Assembly: GCA_013002595.1 (NCBI GenBank)
Contig: JABDJG010000317.1
Span: 1 to 17,427 of the forward strand
Length of the DNA: 17,427 nt
From: Hyphomicrobiales bacterium
Lineage (GTDB): Bacteria; Pseudomonadota; Alphaproteobacteria; Rhizobiales; Aestuariivirgaceae
Direction: 5' to 3'
Every line of letters starts with the position of its first letter. Within the stretch, counting starts at the first letter, position 1. A program made the position numbers and the translations under genes. Below, one piece after another: positions 6,133 through 13,827 of the stretch. The notes beneath the pieces are model-generated. The model saw only the letters and a program-made list of their open reading frames with translations. It ran no database searches and was not told the origin of the DNA.

Positions 6133-9100
6133 ATGAAACACGACAGTGCCATTGAAAGCCCGGGCGTCAATGCGGACATCACCGGCTTTGCAATTTTTGA
6201 CGAGAATGACCGGTTGCTGGAAGCCAATGAAGCATTGCTCGACCTGGGCGAGGCCGAACTCGCCAAGCTGGTCGGCAAGACACCTCAAAGCGTCCTGAAA
6301 ATCTTTCTCAATCGTTTGGTCGTTATCGACGGCGAACCGGCCAAGCGTTCCAGGGCGTTTTTGAAGTCATTCATCGAGCGCTGGTCGTCGTTTGGCAGTG
6401 CGCCGATCGAGGCCCAGACCAACAAGGGCAACTGGAAGCTGCTGACCAGCCACCCGCGTCCCGGCGGCGGCAAGGCGCTGATCTGCGTCAACATGACGAA
6501 ATTCAAGCAGGCCCAGCTGACCCTGCACGAGAACGAGGAGATATTCCGCTGTATCACCGAAAGCCACCCGCTGCCCGTGTGGATGGCAGACGAGGAGACC
6601 GGCGAGATACTCTATGAGAGCATCGAGGCATCGAAGCTGCTCGGCCGCGACTGGGACGAACACACGCCGCAGTTCATTGCCGGCCATTATGTTGATCCCA
6701 AGGCTCGTGAAGAGGTCAGGGCCCTGCTTGATGAGCATGGCATCCTGAAGGACCATCTGGTGCGCTTCCAGAAGGCCGACGGGACAAAGTTCTGGATATC
6801 GGCCAACGTGCGCCGCGGCATGTTCCGCGGCCGCAAGGCGCTGATCTCCGGCATCGTCGATGTCACCGCGCGCAAGGAGCGCGAAGATCAACTCAGGCTG
6901 ATGCTTGAAGCCCATCCCTTGCCCGTTTCGGTCAACGAGGTTGAAACCGGCCGGGTCATCGTCGAGAGTCCGGCCTCTGCCCAGCTGTTCGGCCGTGAAT
7001 ATGAATCCAAATCCGATGCCTTTACCGCCGATCACTACGTCAATCCTGAGGACCGCAAACAACTGCTGAAGCGTTTGCGCAAGGACCGCTTCGTTGACGG
7101 CTACGAAGCGATGTGGAGACGGACCGACGGTAGCCAGTTCTGGGCCCGGGTCAACTTGCGCCTGCTCGAGCTGGACGGGCGCGACGTCATCCTGTCAGGC
7201 GTGGTCGATGTTACCGAGCAGAAACAGCGCGAGGACGAACTCAGCCGCGCCCGCGAGTTGCTGGCCGATGCCATCGAGTCAATTTCTGAAGGGTTTGCGC
7301 TTTACGACGAAGATGCCCGTCTGGTGGTCTGCAACAGCACCTACATGGAAATGAACAAGGTCGCGGCGGATATCCTCAAGCCGGGCGTGCGCTGGGAACA
7401 GGTGCTGCGTGTGTCGGCGGTTCGCGGCGAATATCCTCAAGCGGTCGGCCGCGAAGAAGAATGGCTCGCCGAACGCCAACAAAACCGCGCTGAGTTCAGC
7501 AGTAACCACGAATTCCAGCATCAGGACGGACGCTGGTACTCGGTGTCGCTGCACGAAACACGGCTCGGCGGCTTCGTCGTCACCCGCACCGACATCACCG
7601 AGCGCATGCAAAACGAGGCTGCCCGGCGCGAGGGCGAAGAGATCGTTCGCCAGGTGGTTGATGCCTGTCCGGCAGCGCTCGAGATGCGCAGCGTTGCTTC
7701 GGGAGATTTTTTGTACCGCAGCCCGGCTGCCGTTGAACTTCTCGGCGCCCGAAATGATCTGGTTGCGACCTATGTCGATCCTCAGGATCAGCTCGATCTT
7801 CACAAGCAGCTGAGGACGGAGCGCGAGGTCTTCGACCGGCGCATGCAGTTGATCAACGCCGAAGGTAAACCGTTCTGGGCTTCGGTGTCGGCCCGCTATA
7901 TCGAATTTCGCGGCGATCTGGTGATCGTCTCGACCATATCCGACCTGACCGAAAGGGTTGAAATCGAACAAGGCTTCAAACGCGCCAGTGAACTGTTGAC
8001 CGATGCAATCGAGTCGCTTGCTGAAGGCTTTGCCCTGTTTGGCGCCGACAACAAGCTGATCATGTGCAATGCCCGGTACAAACAGATGAACCATCTGATT
8101 TCCGATCTGCTCAAGCCGGGACTGGAGTGGAACGAGTTCCTCGAAGCCGGCGCCTGGCGCGGGCAGTACAAAGATGCCATCGGACGCGAGGAAGACTGGA
8201 TCAACGACCGCAAGAACCGGGTACAGCGCCATGATGAGGCCTATGAGTACCAGCAGGCAGATGGCCGGTGGTATTCCGGCCTGTCGAGCCCCACCCGTGA
8301 AGGCGGTTTCGTGCTGACACGGGTTGATGTGACCCGCCGCAAGGAGATGGAAGCAGCGCAACGCGAGGCCGATCACCTGGTTCAGCAGGTGCTCGAAGCC
8401 TGTCCCGTCATGATCATGATGAACGAGTTGGAGAACGGCGATGTCATTTATTCCAGCCCGGCAACCCGTTCGCTGTTTGGTGAGCCGGACTCGGTGCGCT
8501 CGTTCTACGCCGACATCAAGGATCGTGAGCGCTACCTTGAGCAAATGAAGGCAAACGGCTTTGTCGATGATTTTGTCTATCAGGCCAAGGGGCCGGACGG
8601 CAACTTGTTCTGGGCAGCGGTTTCAGGCCGCTTGATGGAATACCAGGGCCGCCAGGTCATTGTCTCGCATACCCAGGACCTCACCGATCGTCTGACCATT
8701 GAGGCCGAACTCGAACGCCAGCGCGACATCGTCCATCAAAGCGAAAAGCTGTCTGCCCTTGGCGAGCTTCTGGCCGGTGTCGCGCACGAGCTGAACAACC
8801 CCTTGTCGGTGGTTGTTGGCCAGGCAATGCTGCTCAAGGAAACGGCCAATGACAATGACGTCGTTGTACGGGCCGACAAGATCGGCAGTGCCGCCGACAG
8901 ATGCGCCCGGATCGTAAAGACATTTCTGGCAATGGCCCGCCAGCAGCCCCACCGCACCGAGAACATCAACATCAATGATGTGTTTGAATCGGCGCTTGAA
9001 GTTGCCGGCTACGCGGCCCGGGCATCGGACATCGATGTGTCACTGAGACTGGCCAGCAACCTTCCAGCCATATGGGGCGATCCTGACCAGCTCGGCCAGG

Positions 9101-9837
9101 TATTTTCCAATTTGCTGATCAATGCCCAACAGGCGCTCAGCGATTCCGATGGCCGCCGCAAGATAAAGATCGTGACCCGTTATGACCGCAAACAAAACAG
9201 CGTCATCGTCAAGGTTGCCGACACCGGGCCTGGCATCCCGGAAAACATAAGATCACGTATCTTCGAGCCGTTCTTCACCACCAAGGAAATTGGTACCGGC
9301 ACTGGAATTGGCCTGGCTTTCTGTCACCGCATCATCGAAACCCATGGTGGCGCGATACGCGTTGAATCGCGGCCAGGCCAGGGGACGTCATTCTTTATCA
9401 GGCTGCCGGCGTCCAGCACACCCGATACCTGTGCGCCAGCCGGTGTGCACGAGCAGACAGGCAAAGGACGTCTGAGCATCCTGGTTATTGATGACGAGCC
9501 CGATGTTGCCGAGCTGGTGTCGGAAGTTCTGAACAATGACGGCCACGCCGTTACCTGTGCGAACAACGGCACCGAGGCTCTGCAGCTCATCAGCAAACAG
9601 CCTTTCGACTTCATATTGAGCGATCTCAACATGCCGGGGCTGGATGGTGCGAGCCTGTTTGACCGACTGGCGGTCCATCATCCCGAGCTGCTGGACCGCA
9701 TGGCGTTTGTGACCGGCGATACGATGAGCCCGAAAGCCAGATCATTCCTTGACGGTGCTGGCCGGCCATATCTTGAAAAGCCGATCCGTCCAGCCGAACT
9801 GCGCCAGCTTGTTGCGCAGCTGATGGTTGTTGACTAG
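6133..9837 (+). CDS. Cytosolic multi-PAS hybrid histidine kinase with C-terminal receiver
   Basis: 1234-aa soluble sensor kinase with no membrane segment or signal peptide. There are seven PAS-like domains: about residues 17-125, 137-250, 254-370, 376-500, 504-615, 621-745 and 749-860. The kinase core follows: HisKA with phospho-acceptor His885 (GVAHELNNPLS), N box Asn993/Asn997 (FSNLLINAQQAL), G1 box VADTGPGIP, then FEPFFTT and a G2 box GTGTGIGLAF. A C-terminal receiver carries Asp1120/Asp1121 (VIDDEPD), phospho-acceptor Asp1164 (LSDLNMPGLDG) and Lys1216. Domains 4-5 and 6-7 are an exact-length 245-residue duplication, and domains 2 and 3 are also alike. ATG 6133 was chosen because the alternative TTG at 6112 has no ribosome binding site. 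The ATG's own site is weak (GAGAG). An OmpR-type regulator follows and is the likely partner. The signal is unknown; no obvious heme or flavin-binding signature was identified. Confidence 0.93.
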   Translation: MKHDSAIESPGVNADITGFAIFDENDRLLEANEALLDLGEAELAKLVGKTPQSVLKIFLNRLVVIDGEPAKRSRAFLKSFIERWSSFGSAPIEAQTNKGNWKLLTSHPRPGGGKALICVNMTKFKQAQLTLHENEEIFRCITESHPLPVWMADEETGEILYESIEASKLLGRDWDEHTPQFIAGHYVDPKAREEVRALLDEHGILKDHLVRFQKADGTKFWISANVRRGMFRGRKALISGIVDVTARKEREDQLRLMLEAHPLPVSVNEVETGRVIVESPASAQLFGREYESKSDAFTADHYVNPEDRKQLLKRLRKDRFVDGYEAMWRRTDGSQFWARVNLRLLELDGRDVILSGVVDVTEQKQREDELSRARELLADAIESISEGFALYDEDARLVVCNSTYMEMNKVAADILKPGVRWEQVLRVSAVRGEYPQAVGREEEWLAERQQNRAEFSSNHEFQHQDGRWYSVSLHETRLGGFVVTRTDITERMQNEAARREGEEIVRQVVDACPAALEMRSVASGDFLYRSPAAVELLGARNDLVATYVDPQDQLDLHKQLRTEREVFDRRMQLINAEGKPFWASVSARYIEFRGDLVIVSTISDLTERVEIEQGFKRASELLTDAIESLAEGFALFGADNKLIMCNARYKQMNHLISDLLKPGLEWNEFLEAGAWRGQYKDAIGREEDWINDRKNRVQRHDEAYEYQQADGRWYSGLSSPTREGGFVLTRVDVTRRKEMEAAQREADHLVQQVLEACPVMIMMNELENGDVIYSSPATRSLFGEPDSVRSFYADIKDRERYLEQMKANGFVDDFVYQAKGPDGNLFWAAVSGRLMEYQGRQVIVSHTQDLTDRLTIEAELERQRDIVHQSEKLSALGELLAGVAHELNNPLSVVVGQAMLLKETANDNDVVVRADKIGSAADRCARIVKTFLAMARQQPHRTENININDVFESALEVAGYAARASDIDVSLRLASNLPAIWGDPDQLGQVFSNLLINAQQALSDSDGRRKIKIVTRYDRKQNSVIVKVADTGPGIPENIRSRIFEPFFTTKEIGTGTGIGLAFCHRIIETHGGAIRVESRPGQGTSFFIRLPASSTPDTCAPAGVHEQTGKGRLSILVIDDEPDVAELVSEVLNNDGHAVTCANNGTEALQLISKQPFDFILSDLNMPGLDGASLFDRLAVHHPELLDRMAFVTGDTMSPKARSFLDGAGRPYLEKPIRPAELRQLVAQLMVVD

Positions 9838-9938
9838 GCTTACCTGACGATCCGGTAATAAGGGGCGTTCGCGGCTGCGGCGACGAACGTGTGACTGTAC
9901 CCACGCCCTAGCGAACGGCCAATCGGGGATACAGCGCT
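9838..9938 (+). promoter_or_regulatory. Kinase-regulator spacer with CGTTCG inverted repeats
   Basis: The 101-nt gap contains CGTTCG at 9866-9871 and CGAACG at 9884-9889, which can form a 6-bp stem with a 12-nt loop, and another CGAACG at 9912-9917. No T-tract follows, so it is not a standard terminator. It may be an mRNA structure or a binding site. The hexamer is GC-rich and not rare in this window, so confidence is low. Confidence 0.3.
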
Positions 9939-10664
9939 ATGGACGAAAGCGCACATATTGTTATCTGCGACGATGAACCGGATATTCGCGACACGCTCAG
10001 CGAATATCTGACGCGCCGCGGGTTTGACGTGTCCTGCGCCGCTGACGGTGTGGAGTTGCGCCAACTGGTCGATCAGGCGCCGGTCGATGTGGTCATCCTC
10101 GACATCAACATGCCGGGTGAAGATGGCCTGTCCCTGGCCCGGTTTCTGCGTGAGCGCGGCGATATCGCCATCATCATGCTGACCGCGTCGGGCGATGTTG
10201 TCGATCGCATCATCGGGCTTGAAATGGGCGCCGATGATTATCTCGCCAAGCCGGTGGATTTGCGCGAGCTTCAGGCCCGGATCAAGGCGGTTCTGCGCCG
10301 CGGTGCGGCGCCGGCGTCTTCGCGCTCTTCAGCCGCCAGGCCGGCAGACGCACAAGCGGTCAAATTCGGCAAATGCACACTCGATCTGGCCGCCTACAAA
10401 CTGTTCGATGCCGAGGGCAGCGAAATTGCCATCACGGCGATGGAGTTTTCTCTGCTCAAGGTCTTTGCCGACAATGCCGGGCGTGTGCTGAACCGCGATC
10501 AGCTGCTCGAGCAGGCCCATGACCGCAACTGGGATCCTTTCGATCGCAGCATCGACATCCGGATCTCGCGGCTGCGCCGCAAGATCGAAGTGGACCCGTC
10601 CAAGCCCGAGGTCATCAAGACCGTGCGCGGTATCGGCTATCGCTTTACGCCCTCGAGCGATTAA
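9939..10664 (+). CDS. OmpR/PhoB-family response regulator
   Basis: 241-aa two-component DNA-binding regulator. The receiver domain (about 5-118) has Asp11/Asp12 (ICDDEPD), phospho-acceptor Asp55 (VILDINMPGEDG), the conserved Thr in MLTAS, and Lys in LAKPVDL. After an Ala/Ser-rich linker (about 122-138) comes a winged-helix trans_reg_C domain (about 140-237) with the family pattern TAMEFSLLKVF, RDQLLE, RSIDIRISRLRRKIE and VRGIGYRF. It lies 101 nt behind the hybrid kinase on the same strand and is probably its output, although a hybrid kinase may also need a histidine phosphotransfer protein. ATG 9939 begins directly before the first receiver strand; only a weak GGGGA-like site precedes it. Regulators of this family bind direct repeats about 10-11 bp apart; such a repeat lies 35 nt downstream of the gene. 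Confidence 0.94.
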   Translation: MDESAHIVICDDEPDIRDTLSEYLTRRGFDVSCAADGVELRQLVDQAPVDVVILDINMPGEDGLSLARFLRERGDIAIIMLTASGDVVDRIIGLEMGADDYLAKPVDLRELQARIKAVLRRGAAPASSRSSAARPADAQAVKFGKCTLDLAAYKLFDAEGSEIAITAMEFSLLKVFADNAGRVLNRDQLLEQAHDRNWDPFDRSIDIRISRLRRKIEVDPSKPEVIKTVRGIGYRFTPSSD

Positions 10665-10698
10665 AAAACCCCAAATTTCCGCCGATTTTTGTGCTGAA

Positions 10699-10720
10699 TG
10701 AACAGTTAATGAATAGTTAA
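10699..10720 (+). promoter_or_regulatory. 11-bp direct repeat / CtrA-like box (TTAA-N7-TTAA)
   Basis: TGAACAGTTAA (10699-10709) is followed at once by TGAATAGTTAA (10710-10720), and a third partial unit TGAAC follows. The two TTAA tetramers (10706-10709 and 10717-10720) are exactly 7 nt apart, the spacing of the CtrA site of Alphaproteobacteria. An 11-bp direct repeat is also the general form of sites for OmpR-family regulators, such as the one encoded just upstream. It lies 95 nt before the ATG of the S74-type protein gene. Confidence 0.6.
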
Positions 10721-10815
10721 TGAACGTCTCGTTCGACGTCGGTTCACGCGCTGGAGCTCACAATTGCGTCATCTATGTGTGAACAGCACCGACCCGTACC
10801 CGAAAGGATCGAACG

Positions 10816-11358
10816 ATGAACAAGACGGTCTCAACTCTCGCCCTAACTCTTTTTGCCGGCATGTCGATGACGGCCGCGCTGCCTGCCGCAGACGCCGAAG
10901 CCGGCCACAAGAGGACCCATTGCGTGCAAGACGGGTCAACGACCAACGCAACCAACTGCCCGGACAACGTCCGCAGAAAACTCCAGTCCACTCCAGAACT
11001 CCGCAGGTTCAATTTCAGGCCCGACCCTGAATTCGGTCAGGAAAAAGTCGGTGGTGGCGCCGGTGGTGACGGCGGCGGCGGTGGCAACCGATCCGACATC
11101 CGTTTGAAGCGCGATATTGCCGTTATCGGCAAATTGCCCAACGGCCTCAAGCTGTACAAGTTCAAATACCTATGGAGCAATGTTGAATGGGTTGGCGTCA
11201 TGGCCCAGGACGTCCTGAAAGTTGCCCCCGAAGCGGTCATCACCGGCAAGGACGGTTTCTACCGTGTCCGCTATGACCTGCTTGGCACCGCAATGAAGAC
11301 CTTCGATCAATGGCAGGCCGAATTGGCCCGTATCGAAGACCTGCCGCTGGCTGCCTGA
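10816..11358 (+). CDS. Small exported protein with S74 / intramolecular chaperone ('tail fiber') domain
   Basis: 180 aa. An N-terminal Sec signal peptide is visible (MNKTV, hydrophobic 6-22, probable cleavage after an Ala in AADAEA, 25-29). A short region with Cys36 and Cys48 follows, then a Gly-rich linker (79-90, GGGAGGDGGGGG). From Ser93 to about 165 comes a domain like Peptidase_S74/intramolecular chaperone auto-processing: SDIRLKRDI, then YKFKYLW and WVGVMAQDVLKVAPEAV. In phage endosialidases and tail spikes this domain trimerises the fibre and cuts itself before the Ser of the SDxRLK motif with help from the Lys; here Ser93 and Lys98 are both present. Stand-alone chromosomal versions with a signal peptide are known in Rhizobiales, usually annotated as tail fibre proteins, without known function. 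No phage genes surround it. The ribosome binding site is AAAGGA, 7 nt before the ATG. Confidence 0.87.
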   Translation: MNKTVSTLALTLFAGMSMTAALPAADAEAGHKRTHCVQDGSTTNATNCPDNVRRKLQSTPELRRFNFRPDPEFGQEKVGGGAGGDGGGGGNRSDIRLKRDIAVIGKLPNGLKLYKFKYLWSNVEWVGVMAQDVLKVAPEAVITGKDGFYRVRYDLLGTAMKTFDQWQAELARIEDLPLAA

Positions 11359-11392
11359 TCTCTCACAGGGCAACGACCCCAGACGGCACGTA

Positions 11393-11418
11393 AGGCCGGG
11401 CTAACAATAGCCCGGCCT
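11393..11418. terminator. Perfect 11-bp hairpin between convergent genes
   Basis: AGGCCGGGCTA (11393-11403), loop ACAA (11404-11407), and the exact complement TAGCCCGGCCT (11408-11418). It sits between the rightward S74-type gene (ends 11358) and the leftward GNAT gene (ends 11468), where a bidirectional terminator is expected. No T-run follows on either strand, so termination would have to be of the T-poor or Rho-assisted kind, or the hairpin only protects 3' ends. Confidence 0.65.
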
Positions 11419-11467
11419 CATCGCGTTCGTGAAAGCAAACCGCTTTAAGGTCTGCCTTCAGATCAGA

Positions 11468-11992
11468 CTACGCGCGCAGGGCCTTGCAGAAGTAGTATCG
11501 GCGGACGCCGCCGCCGATGGTTTTGTTGGTAACGGTGTCCGAGGCCTCTTCCGTCAGCAACTGGTAGCCGGCCGCCCGGTATAGCGACAACGCCGCCGGC
11601 TGCAGCTCGGAAGTGCTCAGGTGCAGGGCCGCGATGCCGTTTGAGCGGCAATGGTCTTCGGCGTGTTGCAGCATCCGGCCTGCAATGCCCTTTCTGCGAA
11701 TCCCCGGATCGACATACATCCGGCGAAGTTCCATCTCGCCGGCGCCTGCTGCCTCAAGCCCAAACATGCCAACCAGCCGGTTTGCGCTGGTTGCAACCCA
11801 GAAAAAACCATCATGGTCACGGTAGTAGTCGCCGACCCGGCCGATTTCCTCGGCAATGGAACTGGCGATGTAGCTTTCAAAGCTGTCTTTGAGTTCGGGT
11901 GGTGCCAGCAGCCGGTTGACCGCCTTGAACAGGTCCTGGACCGCCTTGGCATCGCTTTCCCGATAGCGCCGGATCTCGATCAGGTCTGCCAT
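11468..11992 (-). CDS. GNAT family N-acetyltransferase
   Basis: 174 aa. Single GNAT domain covering most of the chain: N-terminal strand IEIRRYRESDAKAVQDLF (5-22), central strand FFWVATSANRLVGMFGLE, and the acetyl-CoA pyrophosphate loop in LRRMYVDPGIRRKGIAGRML (about 91-110, R-R-K-G-I-A-G). The C-terminal part includes LSTSELQPAALSLYRAAGY, typical of motif B. The ATG at 11992 is supported by GGAG 9 nt upstream. That site lies at the very end of nadE, and the gap to the nadE stop is 16 nt, so the two are co-transcribed and perhaps coupled in translation. The acceptor substrate (small amine, amino acid or protein) cannot be deduced. An in-frame extension upstream to 12196 runs inside nadE and is not real. 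Confidence 0.9.
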   Translation of the reverse strand: MADLIEIRRYRESDAKAVQDLFKAVNRLLAPPELKDSFESYIASSIAEEIGRVGDYYRDHDGFFWVATSANRLVGMFGLEAAGAGEMELRRMYVDPGIRRKGIAGRMLQHAEDHCRSNGIAALHLSTSELQPAALSLYRAAGYQLLTEEASDTVTNKTIGGGVRRYYFCKALRA

Positions 11993-12008
11993 GCAGAATT
12001 GCTCCAGA

Positions 12009-13667
12009 TCAAGCCTTGTCGCGGTACCCGTTGGTGATCGGATAACGCCGGTCTCGGCCGAAGTTCTTGCGGGTGGTCTTGACGCCTGGCGCCGACTGGC
12101 GGCGCTTGTACTCGGCGATATAGAGCAGGTGCTGGATGCGCTCCACGGTTGCCGCGTCGTGGCCCGATGCCACCAGGTCGCCGACCGAACGCTCATCCTC
12201 GACCAGTCCGTTCAATATGTCATCGAGCACATCGTAGGGCGGTAGGCTGTCTTCATCCTTTTGACCCTCGCGCAGCTCGGCGGTTGGCGCCTTGGTGATG
12301 ATGTTCTCCGGGATCACCCGTCCGGCCGGACCCAGCACACCATCGGGCTTTGACTGGTTACGAAACCGGGCAAGGGCATAAACTTGGGTCTTGTAGATGT
12401 CCTTGATCGGATTGAAACCGCCGTTCATGTCGCCGTAAAGCGTTGCATAGCCGACCGACATTTCCGACTTGTTGCCGGTCGTCAAAAGCATCGAGCCCAT
12501 CTTGTTGGAGATTGCCATCAAGATCGTGCCACGGGCGCGCGACTGGATGTTTTCTTCCGTCACATCGGCATCGCGGCCAGCGAACATGTCGGCCAGCGCG
12601 CCGTTGAAACCTTCCACCGGATTTTCGATCGACACGCTGTCATAACGCGCGCCGAGTGCCTTGGCACAGGCATCGGCATCGGCAAGGCTGTCATCGGATG
12701 TGTATTTGTAGGGCAGCATCACGCAGTGCACCCGCTCAGGTCCCAGCGCGTCGACGGCGAGGGCTGCGACCACCGCTGAATCAATCCCGCCCGACATGCC
12801 AAGCACGACATCGTTGAACCGGTTCTTTTCGACATAGTCCTTGAGGCCGAGCACACAGGCCAGCCAGATCGCCTCATGGTCATCGACCGCCGGATGTGGG
12901 GCAACCGGTTCACAGCGCCAGTTGCCATTGTCGCGCTGCCAGTCGGTGACCAATACCTGCTCGCGGAAGCCGGCCATCTGGAAGGCCAGCGTGCGGTCGG
13001 CATTGAGGCCGAATGAACCGCCGTCAAAGACCAACTCGTCCTGGCCGCCGACCTGGTTCAGATAGACCAGCGGCAAATCGGTTTCAGTGACCCGCGCCAC
13101 GGCCAGATTGAGCCGGACGTCCTGCTTGTCGTCCTCGAATGGCGACCCGTTCGGCACCAGCAGGAGTTCAGCGCCGGTCTCGGCCAGGCATTCACAGACA
13201 TCTTCCGTCCAGATATCTTCGCAGATCGGCACCCCGATCCTGACACCGTTGAAATTGATCGGTCCGGGCAGGGGTCCGACATCGAACACCCTTTGTTCAT
13301 CGAACACGCCATAGTTTGGCAGATCGTGCTTGTAGCGCACGGTGCCAATCTTGCCGTCCTCGACAAGGGCAACCGCATTGTACAGCCCGTCGCTATCGGC
13401 CCACGGCAAAGTCATCAGCATGGCCGGCCCGCCATCGGTGTCCTTTGCCAGTTCCTCCAGCGCCTCGCGGCAATCTTCAACGAAGGCCGGCTTCAGCACC
13501 AGATCTTCCGGCGGATAACCGGAAATGAACAATTCTGTAAAGACCACCAGATCGGCATCCTGATCTCGCGCCTCACCATGTGCCGCACGGGCCTTGGCAA
13601 CATTGGCGGACAAGGCTCCGACGGTTGGATTGAGCTGGGCAAATGCAATGCGCAAACGGTCTGTCAT
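12009..13667 (-). CDS. nadE: Glutamine-dependent NAD+ synthetase
   Basis: 552 aa, the normal length of the two-domain enzyme. It makes NAD+ from deamido-NAD+, ATP and glutamine, the last step of NAD biosynthesis, in the cytoplasm. The N-terminal nitrilase-type glutaminase domain (1 to about 250) has the full triad Glu45 (FTELFISGYPPEDL), Lys113 (YKHDLPNYG) and Cys149 (VPICEDIW). The C-terminal synthetase domain has the ATP-pyrophosphatase loop SGGIDSA at 292-298, then GNKSEMSVGYATLYGDM and the PTAELREGQKDEDSLPPYD segment. The start ATG 13667 is preceded by AAGAGG. The presence of the glutaminase domain means it can use glutamine, not only ammonia. The GNAT gene follows in the same transcript. 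It is divergent from the gntR gene across a 184-bp region. Confidence 0.97.
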   Translation of the reverse strand: MTDRLRIAFAQLNPTVGALSANVAKARAAHGEARDQDADLVVFTELFISGYPPEDLVLKPAFVEDCREALEELAKDTDGGPAMLMTLPWADSDGLYNAVALVEDGKIGTVRYKHDLPNYGVFDEQRVFDVGPLPGPINFNGVRIGVPICEDIWTEDVCECLAETGAELLLVPNGSPFEDDKQDVRLNLAVARVTETDLPLVYLNQVGGQDELVFDGGSFGLNADRTLAFQMAGFREQVLVTDWQRDNGNWRCEPVAPHPAVDDHEAIWLACVLGLKDYVEKNRFNDVVLGMSGGIDSAVVAALAVDALGPERVHCVMLPYKYTSDDSLADADACAKALGARYDSVSIENPVEGFNGALADMFAGRDADVTEENIQSRARGTILMAISNKMGSMLLTTGNKSEMSVGYATLYGDMNGGFNPIKDIYKTQVYALARFRNQSKPDGVLGPAGRVIPENIITKAPTAELREGQKDEDSLPPYDVLDDILNGLVEDERSVGDLVASGHDAATVERIQHLLYIAEYKRRQSAPGVKTTRKNFGRDRRYPITNGYRDKA

Positions 13668-13792
13668 GGCGACCTCTTAGCGCGGACCCGCGCAGGCGGC
13701 AACGGCTGTTTGCGATTGGATGAGCGGCAATATGATCTGATCACCAGCCTGTCCCACTGGATGGAAAACTGTGAATTTCGTCGCGTAGGGGT

Positions 13793-13821
13793 TTGAGCTC
13801 ATCCAATCTGTGGTTTATGGT
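13793..13821 (+). promoter_or_regulatory. Putative sigma-70-type promoter of the gntR-led operon
   Basis: TTGAGC (13793-13798) and TATGGT (13816-13821) are spaced by 17 bp, each matching 4 of 6 consensus positions. The -10 hexamer overlaps the TGGTATACCA palindrome. Transcription would start near 13828, leaving a ~24-nt leader with an AAGGGA ribosome binding site (13833-13838) before ATG 13852. Judged by eye. Confidence 0.45.
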
Positions 13822-13827
13822 ATACCA
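13818..13827. promoter_or_regulatory. Palindromic GntR/FCD-type operator TGGTATACCA
   Basis: A perfect 10-bp palindrome that fits the GT-N(2-3)-AC symmetry of FadR/FCD-subfamily operators (TGGT..ACCA). It lies 24 nt upstream of the gntR ATG and overlaps the candidate -10 element. This predicts direct negative autoregulation of the regulator and the two enzyme genes behind it, relieved by the pathway's acid or CoA ester. Confidence 0.65.

Noticed and set aside
9866..9917. CGTTCG/CGAACG as a specific regulatory motif shared with the region near 10730 and 10810
   Set aside because: The hexamer is GC-rich and common in this window, spacing differs between copies, and no regular arrangement is seen beyond one possible hairpin.
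10760..10768. ACAATTGC near the S74 gene as another copy of the GAAACA-type element
   Set aside because: Only eight bases are shared and the GAAACA core is missing; chance similarity is likely.
10816..11358. Prophage remnant
   Set aside because: Despite the tail-fibre-like domain there is a signal peptide, no other phage gene, and no integrase, att-like repeat or base-composition change around it.
11993..12196. N-terminal extension of the GNAT frame into nadE
   Set aside because: It lies wholly inside nadE on the same strand in another frame; the domain begins at the ATG at 11992, which has its own ribosome binding site.
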